A stretch of 6,261 bases of DNA. Source: Chromatiales bacterium. Its GTDB lineage: Bacteria; Pseudomonadota; Gammaproteobacteria; SZUA-140. The stretch covers positions 1 to 6,261 of the forward strand of contig JAITWN010000134.1 of assembly GCA_031285245.1 (NCBI GenBank), written 5' to 3'. Of the stretch, positions 1 through 5,728 are shown one piece after another (the first letter of the stretch is position 1; each line of letters begins with the position of its first letter). The notes under the pieces were generated by a model, which was not told where the DNA came from, made no database searches, and saw nothing but the letters and a program-made list of their open reading frames with translations. The translations under genes and the position numbers were made by a program.

Positions 1-24
1 GCACCGCTGATCACTATGCTTCTT

Positions 25-39
25 GTAAGGAATTGTAAA
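25..39 (+). promoter_or_regulatory. Putative CpxR box upstream of cpxR
   Basis: Two direct pentamers, GTAAG (25-29) and GTAAA (35-39), are separated by exactly 5 nt. This fits the known CpxR-binding consensus GTAAA-N5-GTAAA with one mismatch. The centre of the site lies about 48 bp upstream of the start of transcription expected from the -10 box at 68-73, a normal activator position next to a weak -35. The gene immediately downstream encodes a CpxR homologue, so autoactivation is the natural reading. Binding is inferred, not shown. Confidence 0.6.
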
Positions 40-44
40 GTGCA

Positions 45-73
45 CGTAGTGCCTGTGCTGCGTGGCTTATAAT
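45..73 (+). promoter_or_regulatory. Promoter of the cpxRA operon (perfect -10, poor -35)
   Basis: A perfect TATAAT lies at 68-73. The hexamer 17 bp upstream (45-50, CGTAGT) barely resembles TTGACA. A strong -10 with a weak -35 is typical of activator-dependent promoters and fits the CpxR-box-like repeat just upstream. Transcription would start near position 80, so a coding start at 62 would lie upstream of the transcript. That decides the cpxR start in favour of 110. Confidence 0.5.
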
Positions 74-109
74 CGCTCCCGATCAATCAATAGAGCGGGC
101 GAGTGTGGC

Positions 110-799
110 GTGCGGGTGCTGCTGGCCGATGACGACGAGGAGCTGTGCGAAATGCTCAGCGCCTATCTTGCGCGCGAGGGTTTCAGCGTCGATTGCGCGC
201 ATGATGGCGAGGCCGCGCTCGAGCTTGCCTTGCGTGGTGGCTATGAGCTCATCGTGCTTGATGTCATGATGCCAAAGCGCGATGGTTTTGAGGTACTGCG
301 CCGTTTGCGCCGCGAAAGCTTCACGCCAGTACTGATGTTGACCGCGCGTGGTGGCGATGTCGACAGCATCATCGGGCTCGAACTCGGCGCTGATGATTAT
401 CTGCCCAAACCCTGTAATCCTCGTGTCTTGGTCGCGCGCATGCGCGCCGTGCTGCGCCGTGCTGGCGATGATGCGGCCGTGGGCGCGAGCGGTGATCTCA
501 CGCTTGGCGACATCGAGCTTCAGCAGGGCGCGCGCCGTGTGCGTCAGCATGGCGAGGTGGTAGAGCTGACGAGCACGGAATACAGCGTGCTTGCCGTGCT
601 GATGCAAGCGGCGGGAAAAGTGGTGAGCAAGGAAGTGCTGTCAGAGCAGGCGCTTGGGCGCAAGCTGACGCGCTACGATCGCAGTCTTGATATGCACATC
701 AGCAATCTGCGCCGCAAACTCGGTCCGCTTCCTGGCGGTGAGGAGCGCATTCAGACCGTGCGCGGTGTGGGTTATCTCTATAGCCGGATGGGCGGTTGA
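110..799 (+). CDS. cpxR: CpxR-like response regulator (OmpR/PhoB family)
   Basis: DNA-binding response regulator of 229 residues (E. coli CpxR has 232), acting in the cytoplasm as phosphorylation partner of the kinase encoded next. The receiver domain spans residues 1-115 with the acidic cluster D7-D8-D9, phospho-acceptor D51 in VLDVMMPK, switch T78 and conserved K100-P101. A winged-helix Trans_Reg_C domain fills about 128-226, with LTSTEY near 153 and the recognition helix followed by DMHISNLRRKLG (194-205). The stretches LGLELGADDYLPKP-like and LGRKLTRYDRSLDMHISNLRRKL are close to CpxR rather than OmpR or PhoB. The frame is open back to a GTG at 62, but the TATAAT at 68-73 falls inside that extension, so GTG 110, which gives the normal CpxR N-terminus, is preferred; its ribosome-binding site is weak. 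Odd point: C102 replaces the usual Phe after K-P. The GTG start is inferred; family assignment is firm. Confidence 0.88.
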   Translation: MRVLLADDDEELCEMLSAYLAREGFSVDCAHDGEAALELALRGGYELIVLDVMMPKRDGFEVLRRLRRESFTPVLMLTARGGDVDSIIGLELGADDYLPKPCNPRVLVARMRAVLRRAGDDAAVGASGDLTLGDIELQQGARRVRQHGEVVELTSTEYSVLAVLMQAAGKVVSKEVLSEQALGRKLTRYDRSLDMHISNLRRKLGPLPGGEERIQTVRGVGYLYSRMGG

Positions 800-800
800 G

Positions 801-2162
801 ATGTACAGCCTGTTCGGCAAAATCTTCCTCTGGTTCTGGGGCACGATGGTGCTGATGGGGGCTGCGGTCGCGCTCACCATGGCGCAGCTCGGCGGTGAAA
901 AAATTCCACCGATGATCGAGCATGCCCGTACGCAGTTTCTCGAAGAAGCCGAACAAGCAACACAGATGCTGGCTACCGAAGGTGTGTCTGGGCTGCGCCA
1001 GTGGTATGACAGCGGGCGCGCGCATTCCATGCGCTTGTATCTGTTTGACTCCAAGGGTCGTGAGGCGTTGGGGCAAGTTGTTCCAGAATCGCTCAAGCGC
1101 TTTACGCGGCGTCATGAGATTGAGGGCGGCGAGATGCGCGTGCTGCGCGAGCGCCGCGGGTTCATGGTGTATGCGGTACCAACGAATGATGGCGCGATCT
1201 ATCGCCTGGTGATGGAGTTTCATCCCCCGCATCCGGCCTGGCATCTGTTTTCTTTTCCGGGCTTGCTGGTTGCACTACTGGTGAGTGGCTTGATCTGTTT
1301 CGCGCTGGCGCGTTATCTCGCGGCTCCGCTGAAACGTTTGCGCACGGCAACTCAGGGCCTGGCGAGTGGTGATCTTTCCGTGCGTGTTGGCCCATTGATG
1401 ACGCGTCGGCGCGACGAGATGGGCGGCCTCAGTCGCGACTTCGACAGCATGGCGGGCCGGTTGCAGGAAGTGATCGAAAGTCAGCAGCGTCTGATGCGCG
1501 ATGTATCTCATGAGCTGCGTTCGCCGCTTGCGCGTCTGCAAGCTGCCCTTGGGCTTGCGCGTCAGTGCAGCGGTGAGCTCGCGTTGCCGGAGCTTGATCG
1601 CATCGAACGCGAGACGGAGCGGCTCGATGAGCTGATTGGAGAGATCCTGTCGTTGACCCGTCTTGCAGCGGGCGCAGGCATGCATCGTGAATCGGTTGAT
1701 CTTGCTGCGGTGCTGGAAGGTGTGGCTCAGGATGCGAGCTTTGAAGCTGCGCAGCGTGAGCGCCGGGTCATGCTCACCGTGCATGACCCGCTCAGCGTCG
1801 AGGGCGATCCAGAGCTGATCCATCGCGCGGTGGAAAATGTGGTGCGCAATGCGGTGCACTATACCGGCAAAGGTACGGCGGTCGAATTGGCTTTGCGGCG
1901 TGAATCCGGGCGCGCGCTGATCACGGTGCGCGATCATGGTGGTGGCGCCAACGAAAAGGATCTGGGCCGTCTTTTCGATCCGTTTTTCCGCGCCAGCGAG
2001 GCGCGTGACCGCGCGAGTGGTGGTTACGGATTGGGTCTTGCCATCGCGCGCCGTGCTATCGAAGCGCATGGTGGTGCTATCGTGGCGATGAATGCCGCTG
2101 GTGGCGGTCTGCTGGTCAGCATCCGTTTGCCTTTGACGCGCGAGGCGATGGCGGCATCATGA
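801..2162 (+). CDS. cpxA: CpxA-like sensor histidine kinase
   Basis: Inner-membrane sensor kinase of 453 residues. Order: short cytoplasmic N-terminus, TM1 about 9-30, periplasmic sensor domain about 31-150, TM2 about 152-170, HAMP about 170-222, HisKA with the phospho-accepting H237 in DVSHELRSPLARLQ, and HATPase_c with N box ENVVRNAVHY (345-354), G1 box DHGGG (378-382), F box DPFFR (393-397) and G2 box GGYGLGLA (407-414). SQQRLMRDVSHELRSPL and ARDRASGGYGLGLAIA closely match CpxA of enterics. ATG 801 begins 1 nt after the cpxR stop, indicating translational coupling; the frame is open upstream to 687, but that stretch lies inside cpxR. In the known pathway CpxA phosphorylates CpxR on envelope protein misfolding and dephosphorylates it otherwise. 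No sequence of a CpxP inhibitor is visible in this window. All catalytic boxes look intact. The periplasmic domain is poorly conserved, so the signal sensed may differ from that in E. coli. Confidence 0.87.
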   Translation: MYSLFGKIFLWFWGTMVLMGAAVALTMAQLGGEKIPPMIEHARTQFLEEAEQATQMLATEGVSGLRQWYDSGRAHSMRLYLFDSKGREALGQVVPESLKRFTRRHEIEGGEMRVLRERRGFMVYAVPTNDGAIYRLVMEFHPPHPAWHLFSFPGLLVALLVSGLICFALARYLAAPLKRLRTATQGLASGDLSVRVGPLMTRRRDEMGGLSRDFDSMAGRLQEVIESQQRLMRDVSHELRSPLARLQAALGLARQCSGELALPELDRIERETERLDELIGEILSLTRLAAGAGMHRESVDLAAVLEGVAQDASFEAAQRERRVMLTVHDPLSVEGDPELIHRAVENVVRNAVHYTGKGTAVELALRRESGRALITVRDHGGGANEKDLGRLFDPFFRASEARDRASGGYGLGLAIARRAIEAHGGAIVAMNAAGGGLLVSIRLPLTREAMAAS

Positions 2163-2218
2163 TGTGCTGTACTTGGCATGAAAAATCTGGACGAGGCAGA
2201 GCAGGAAGCGTGACATGA
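2159..2218 (+). other. 19-codon bridging ORF between cpxA and the M15 peptidase gene
   Basis: The open frame starts with ATG 2159, which overlaps the cpxA stop as ATGA (2159-2162). It ends with a TGA (2216-2218) that overlaps the peptidase start as ATGA (2215-2218). The deduced peptide begins MMCCTWHEKSG and resembles nothing I recognise. A weak purine-rich site, GGCGG, lies about 4 nt before the ATG. It may serve as a translational coupling device, or the arrangement may be chance. Whether it is translated is unknown. Confidence 0.22.
2203..2208 (+). promoter_or_regulatory. Ribosome binding site of the M15 peptidase gene
   Basis: AGGAAG lies 6 nt before ATG 2215, the best Shine-Dalgarno match in the first operon. 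An in-frame TGA at 2179-2181 leaves no other start codon between it and ATG 2215, so this site and the stop together fix the start. Confidence 0.65.
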
Positions 2219-2742
2219 TCTACAGCGATAGAACAATGGCGGCGTTGACGAAGCTCGGTATCGCGCCGGAGCGTGTTGCGGGGCGCGGGCTTTGCGAGCA
2301 TCCGGAAGAAGATGGCTTGGTGGTGGCGGAAACCGCTCGCGATGGTCGAGAGTTTCTGCTCACGCCGGCGGCGGCGCAGGCATGGAATGCAATGCGTACG
2401 GCGGCCGCCAGTGATGGCGTCACGCTTTACATCATTTCAGCTTTTCGCAGTATCGAGCGGCAGGTGGAGCTGATCGAACGCAAGCTCGCGGCGGGTGAAA
2501 CATTGGATAGCATTCTCACCATCATCGCTCCTCCCGGCTTCAGCGAGCATCACTGCGCGCGCGCGATCGACATAGGTAGTCCGGGAGCGCCGGTGCTCGA
2601 TAGTGCTTTTGATCGTACGCCAGCGTTTTTGTGGCTGCGCGCTCATGCTGGCGCTTATGGCTTCGTGCTGTCTTACCCTGAAGGCAATGCCGCGGGTTAT
2701 CAGTACGAACCTTGGCATTGGTGTTTCCACGCTGCTGTTTGA
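2215..2742 (+). CDS. M15 family zinc D-Ala-D-Ala carboxypeptidase (VanY-like), no signal peptide
   Basis: Predicted zinc peptidase of 175 residues of the M15B/VanY group, which removes the terminal D-Ala from peptidoglycan stem peptides. The fold-defining motifs are present in order: the substrate-site SAFRS (75-79), the zinc-binding SEHHCARAIDIG (110-121; H112 and D119 as ligands), and YEPWHW (164-169) with catalytic E165 and third ligand H168. The WLRAHAGAYGFVLSYP segment (140-155) is also typical of the group. Where relatives usually have Gly in SEHxxG, this protein has A115. The N-terminus has no hydrophobic stretch and the upstream frame is closed by a stop, so no signal peptide can be recovered; it may act in the cytoplasm on recycled muropeptides or precursors, or be exported by another route. 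It sits 52 nt after cpxA on the same strand, so it is probably co-transcribed and Cpx-controlled. The exact bond cleaved (DD, LD or endopeptidase) cannot be read from sequence. Confidence 0.8.
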   Translation: MIYSDRTMAALTKLGIAPERVAGRGLCEHPEEDGLVVAETARDGREFLLTPAAAQAWNAMRTAAASDGVTLYIISAFRSIERQVELIERKLAAGETLDSILTIIAPPGFSEHHCARAIDIGSPGAPVLDSAFDRTPAFLWLRAHAGAYGFVLSYPEGNAAGYQYEPWHWCFHAAV

Positions 2743-2751
2743 GGGCTTTTA

Positions 2752-2790
2752 TTTTCCCTCTCCCCAACCCCGCTCCCACAAGTGAGGCCT
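2752..2790 (+). repeat. Degenerate C-rich intergenic repeat, probable remnant
   Basis: CCCTCTCCCCAACCCC (2756-2771) followed by CTCCCACAAGTGAGG (2773-2787) resembles the left half and loop of the C-rich palindromes (CCTCTCCCCAACCCC-type, with a matching GGGAGAGGGG right half) scattered between genes in many proteobacteria. Here the right half is missing or decayed. The GAGGG right after the peptidase stop (2741-2745) can pair with CCCTC (2756-2760) to give a weak 5-bp stem. Recognition is from memory and no copy number is known. Confidence 0.35.
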
Positions 2791-2874
2791 CTGCGTAACG
2801 GGCGCCGCTCCAGGCATTGCGACACATTAAGGAAAAGACAAAATCTTTTTCCCACATCCTAGGCAGACCTTTCG

Positions 2875-2952
2875 AGGCTGGACCGAGACATTTTTTTGAA
2901 ACCGTTGGCGCGTAGCGGCTCCGCGCTTCAAAAAAATGTCTCGGTCCAGCCT
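2875..2952. repeat. 78-bp palindromic element with perfect 26-bp inverted arms
   Basis: The left arm (2875-2900, starting AGGCTGGACCGAGACA, then seven T and GAA) is the exact reverse complement of the right arm (2927-2952). The 26-nt centre (2901-2926) contains a nested 5-bp GCGCG/CGCGC stem (2908-2912 with 2922-2926) around a 9-nt loop, with a 7-nt bulge on one side only. The element lies between convergent genes. Pairing stops abruptly at both outer ends, as expected of a discrete inserted unit (REP or MITE type). The T7 tract sits inside the arm and not after the stem, so this is not a canonical intrinsic terminator. It could still stall transcription or shield 3' ends from both sides. Confidence 0.85.
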
Positions 2953-3037
2953 GATCACAGAAGTATTGGTGTCGGGCTCAGCATAGTGCGGGCGACTTCA
3001 TCGTCCTGATCGATAGGAGGTTTTTTGTTAGGCGCTC

Positions 3038-3403
3038 TTAGCGCAGCAGCATGAGCAGAGGCGTCATGCCTAGATACAATACCAGACCAATGGCGATCGC
3101 GTAGATCAGCATCTGCACGGGTTGGCGCGCAATGCGCTGACTCAGCGTTTCAACTTCGCCGCGCGCGCAGCGCGCTTCATAATCAGCTCGGGCTTTCATC
3201 AGGCGCTGCTTTTGGTAATCGTCGAGTAGCGCTCGTGCTCGCGCGAACTGCGTAGTTTCACGTATCCAGAAACCGCCTGCTGATAGGCGCCAGCGCCCCG
3301 GATGGGTTTCGTAGAAATCGATATTGTGTTCGTGGAGCAGCGCGCGCACCTCAGCGATTTCATCTTCGGGTACGCTGCGCAGGTTCATCAGTAGTTTTGC
3401 CAT
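3038..3403 (-). CDS. DUF6164-like small membrane protein, function unknown
   Basis: Protein of 121 residues with a soluble N-terminal part and one C-terminal membrane segment (about 97-120, starting MLIYAIAIGLVL). The N-terminus, LLMNLRSVPEDEIAEVRALL followed by IDFYETHPGRWRLSAGGFWI, is what I recognise as the DUF6164 family of gammaproteobacteria. A charged, coiled-coil-prone linker (about 55-90) connects the two parts, so it is probably a tail-anchored inner-membrane protein with the N-terminus in the cytoplasm. ATG at 3403-3401 is chosen because the family begins just before LLxNLR; the frame stays open upstream to 3796 only because it runs antisense to lpxA. The stop codon lies within a small stem, GCGCT/AGCGC (3032-3036 with 3040-3044). 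It is divergent from lpxA with 48 bp between the two start codons. No biochemical role is known to me. Confidence 0.72.
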   Translation of the reverse strand: MAKLLMNLRSVPEDEIAEVRALLHEHNIDFYETHPGRWRLSAGGFWIRETTQFARARALLDDYQKQRLMKARADYEARCARGEVETLSQRIARQPVQMLIYAIAIGLVLYLGMTPLLMLLR

Positions 3404-3451
3404 GTCCCATTCTAACTTTGCGCAAGGCGTCGGTGGCGGTCTTTTCGTAAC

Positions 3452-4249
3452 ATGGCCATCATGGTTGCCCCTCTGAATGACATTCATCCGCAGGCTCTGG
3501 TTGCTGGTAGTGCGCGGCTCGGGCGCGGTAATCGCGTTCAAGCGGGCGCCATCATCGAAGATGGCGTCGAGCTTGGTGATGACAATCTCATCTTGCCCTA
3601 TGCCATCGTCAAAACCGGTACGCGCATGGGCAATGGCAATGCCGTACACGAGCATGCCGTGCTCGGCGGCGCGCCGCAGGATCTCTCTTTCAATGGGAGC
3701 AGTACCACGCTCGAGATCGGCGACGGTAATGTTTTCCGTGAAGGCGTGACGATCAGCTGCGGCTGTAAGGGTGAGGGTTGCACGCGCATTGGCCATCGCA
3801 ACTATCTTATGGCCTCAGTGCATGTGGGCCACGACTGCCAATTGGGTAACGACATCGTCATGGCCAATGGCGTGCTGCTTGCCGGTCATGTCGATATTGA
3901 AGATCGCGCCTTTATCTCAGGTGCGGTCCTCGTGCATCAGTTCTGTCGCATCGGTTGTCTGGCGATGTTGAGTGGTGGTACGCGTGTTGGTCTTGATGCG
4001 CCGCCTTTTTTTATCACCGAAGGTTTTGCGGCGCGAGTGCGCGGTTTGAATCTCGTCGGTTTGAAGCGTGCCGGTCTGAGGCCTGCTGAAATCAGCGCGA
4101 TTAAAAATGCCTATCGCGTGCTTTTTCGCGCGCGCCGTCCGCTGGCAGAGATTCTTGCCGAGCTCAGTGTCAGCGATGAGATGCATGTGCGACATCTGTA
4201 CGAATTTCTTTCCGCTTCTCGTCGCGGTTTTTGTCGCGGCGAGCTTTGA
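3452..4249 (+). CDS. lpxA: Stand-alone LpxA-like UDP-GlcNAc O-acyltransferase
   Basis: Left-handed beta-helix acyltransferase of 265 residues (E. coli LpxA has 262). LpxA transfers a 3-hydroxyacyl chain from ACP to UDP-GlcNAc, the first step of lipid A synthesis, in the cytoplasm. Hexapeptide repeats run from about 10 to 185; the C-terminal helical domain includes GLNLVGLKRAGL and ISAIKNAYRVLFR. The catalytic His is retained (H127 in VHVGHDC, equal to E. coli H125), as are H124, H146 (LAGHV), H162 (VHQFC) and Q76-D77. G175 matches E. coli G173, the acyl-chain ruler, whose Gly form allows about C14 chains. However, E. coli H99 (TIHRGT) is replaced by S102 in TISCGCKGEGC, a cysteine-rich stretch (C103, C105, C110). 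The gene is alone, without lpxD, fabZ or lpxB. It may be a paralogue with a changed substrate. ATG 3461 is an alternative start; neither has a strong ribosome-binding site. Confidence 0.85.
   Translation: MAIMVAPLNDIHPQALVAGSARLGRGNRVQAGAIIEDGVELGDDNLILPYAIVKTGTRMGNGNAVHEHAVLGGAPQDLSFNGSSTTLEIGDGNVFREGVTISCGCKGEGCTRIGHRNYLMASVHVGHDCQLGNDIVMANGVLLAGHVDIEDRAFISGAVLVHQFCRIGCLAMLSGGTRVGLDAPPFFITEGFAARVRGLNLVGLKRAGLRPAEISAIKNAYRVLFRARRPLAEILAELSVSDEMHVRHLYEFLSASRRGFCRGEL
4218..4243 (+). other. Hairpin within the 3' end of lpxA
   Basis: CTCGTCGCG (4218-4226) pairs with CGCGGCGAG (4235-4243) over 9 bp with one G-T wobble, around the 8-nt loop GTTTTTGT. It ends 3 nt before the lpxA stop codon. Only CTTT follows, so it is a poor intrinsic terminator, but it is the only strong fold near the tail-to-tail junction with the next gene. 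It could also simply reflect the coding sequence. Confidence 0.3.
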
Positions 4250-4259
4250 TGCGGCTTTA

Positions 4260-5585
4260 CTACCAGGAGACGAGCACGTTCAGCAGGTACTGCGAGCGGG
4301 TGTAGGCGTAGGCGGAAATGTTGGATTCGTTGACGGTATGTTGCAATTCCAGCGCGAGATCGCGGCCATTGTTGAACAGATAACTTAGCCGGCCAGCGAT
4401 ATGGGTTCTTTCATCACGACGCCGATGACGTGAACCATCATCGAATTCATTAGGGTCATTGTAACGGCTGTAGCGCCAGTGCACGCTGAGGCGTGCGGCA
4501 ATGCGCGGGCTCAGCATCCTCGTCACATCGGCTCTCAATGTGTGGCGAGTGGGAGAAAAGCTGGTGAATAGCGGCGTGATGACGTCGTTTCTGTCGTTGA
4601 GTTCGAGGCCATAGCCTAGCTGTAGCGCGTAGCTGTCGAACGTGCGCATCGAGAACACGGTTTCGATGCGGTGCTGCATGCCGTCGAGGTAGCGATACCC
4701 TGGCTGAACCGCGCGTACCGCGCCCGCTTCATAGGCGAGTTCCAGATAGCTGTGTTCGCTCAGCAAGTGGCGGCCTTGCATTCGTGCCCCAGCCATACGC
4801 GTGAAGCCCTGACCATCGAGAAAGATTTGCTCCAGTCTCGTTTCGAGGCTGCCTAGCCAGTATTGCGTTTTCCATTCATAGCCCACGCCGACTTGCAGTT
4901 CCGAGGTGTTGTATTCATGGAGCGAGCGGTGATTGAGCAGGTACGAATCGCCATGCAAAGTGATGCCGTGACGTTTGAGCTTGCTTGGATGCAATTCGAG
5001 ATGGCCGGCGACATCGAGGAAGGTATCACCTTGTTCGGAGGTTCCAAGGGTTTCATCGGCAACGCGCAGTGTGACATTGTCGTTATAGCCAGCGCCAACA
5101 ATCAGCAGTCCGGAATATGTCGATGGCATGCTTTGATTTTTATCCAGAAGTGTGCGCAGGGTTTCGGCGAGAGCTAGTACTTCTTCATCAGAAGTGCTGG
5201 CGCTTGCGCGCTCGACGGCGAGTGCTGCGCTAGCTTCATCGCCGCGGCGATAGGCGCTCAGGGCGATGTTGTACCAGGCGATACCTGCATAATCTGGCGC
5301 TTCGGTGGCTTTGAGGAAGGCTTTTTCCGCCTGCTCGTAATAGTGCAGGCGATAGTAGGTCGAGCCGAGATTGAAATAGAGTGCGGGCTCGTCAAAGCCG
5401 CGGGCGCGCAGGCGCAGGAAACTGTCGAGCGCATCTCGATAACGTCCCTGCTCGAAGGCGGCAACCGCGTTGTCATAGAGCTTGTCCATGTCGACGGCGG
5501 TTTCGGTGTAGCCCGAGAGCGGGCATAACAACAAGAGGGTGAGAGCGGCAGCGCCGAGTCGTCGCATGCAGAAAGTGGAAGTCAC
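4260..5585 (-). CDS. TPR plus outer-membrane beta-barrel protein (Slam-like layout)
   Basis: Protein of 441 residues from the GTG at 5585. A second start, ATG 5567 (residue 7), directly precedes the basic n-region MRR and is equally likely; neither has a clear ribosome-binding site. Residues 8-30 form a signal peptide (hydrophobic LGAAALTLLLL, cleavage plausible after YTETA). Three TPR-like helical pairs occupy about 35-68, 69-102 and 103-135 (for instance ALYFNLGSTYYRLHYYEQAEKAF). From about 157 the pattern turns to alternating amphipathic beta strands, beginning GLLIVGAGYNDNVTLR and ending in a terminal Trp (LLNVLVSW), as in outer-membrane barrels. Soluble TPRs followed by a barrel is the layout of Slam/DUF560 proteins, which move lipoproteins to the cell surface, and of some exopolysaccharide secretins. 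No partner lipoprotein or polysaccharide gene is visible here, so the role is open. The gene ends 10 bp from the end of convergent lpxA. Confidence 0.72.
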   Translation of the reverse strand: MTSTFCMRRLGAAALTLLLLCPLSGYTETAVDMDKLYDNAVAAFEQGRYRDALDSFLRLRARGFDEPALYFNLGSTYYRLHYYEQAEKAFLKATEAPDYAGIAWYNIALSAYRRGDEASAALAVERASASTSDEEVLALAETLRTLLDKNQSMPSTYSGLLIVGAGYNDNVTLRVADETLGTSEQGDTFLDVAGHLELHPSKLKRHGITLHGDSYLLNHRSLHEYNTSELQVGVGYEWKTQYWLGSLETRLEQIFLDGQGFTRMAGARMQGRHLLSEHSYLELAYEAGAVRAVQPGYRYLDGMQHRIETVFSMRTFDSYALQLGYGLELNDRNDVITPLFTSFSPTRHTLRADVTRMLSPRIAARLSVHWRYSRYNDPNEFDDGSRHRRRDERTHIAGRLSYLFNNGRDLALELQHTVNESNISAYAYTRSQYLLNVLVSW

Positions 5586-5617
5586 GGCAACACACGCGAA
5601 TTACTTGGAAGAAAGCG

Positions 5618-5647
5618 ATTATCCGGGCGGCAGGTGATAACCGTCAA
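5618..5647 (-). promoter_or_regulatory. Sigma70-type promoter of the TPR-barrel gene
   Basis: On the minus strand TTGACG (5647-5642) and GATAAT (5623-5618) are separated by 18 bp. Each differs from consensus at one position. Transcription would begin near 5611, about 25 nt before GTG 5585 and 43 nt before ATG 5567. It is the best two-box match in the window. Confidence 0.55.
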
Positions 5648-5686
5648 TTCGTGGAAGCTGTGCCGTCTGCGCATGATCGATTGCCG

Positions 5687-5692
5687 TATAAT
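5687..5692 (+). promoter_or_regulatory. -10 element of the HPF/RaiA-family gene
   Basis: A perfect TATAAT lies 36 bp before ATG 5729, followed by GGC. No convincing -35 hexamer is seen 16-18 bp upstream, so an activator or other help is possible. The box falls inside the open frame that extends to GTG 5651, which supports ATG 5729 as the true start. Confidence 0.45.
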
Positions 5693-5728
5693 GGCCCTTC
5701 GTCAGCGAATCCGCACAGGGAGAGCGAC

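Noticed and set aside
62..109. Upstream extension of cpxR to GTG 62
   Set aside because: A perfect TATAAT lies within it, the extra 16 residues do not fit the family, and no ribosome-binding site precedes GTG 62.
2178..2213. 11-codon ORF starting MKNLDEAEQEA before the peptidase gene
   Set aside because: It has no ribosome-binding site, and its composition simply reflects the purine-rich region that carries the peptidase Shine-Dalgarno sequence.
2831..2852. AT-rich hairpin GGAAAAGA/TCTTTTTCC as terminator of the cpxRA-peptidase operon
   Set aside because: The stem is weak with a bulge, and CCCACA rather than a T-run follows it.
3000..3027. ATCG/CGAT stem followed by AGGAGG and T6, as a + strand terminator or a ribosome-binding site
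   Set aside because: The stem has only 4 bp and is not adjacent to the T-run; the AGGAGG leads only into a 9-codon frame from TTG 3025.
3404..3796. N-terminal extension of the DUF6164-like protein, antisense to lpxA
   Set aside because: It is the shadow of lpxA and shows no domain; the family begins at the ATG at 3403-3401.
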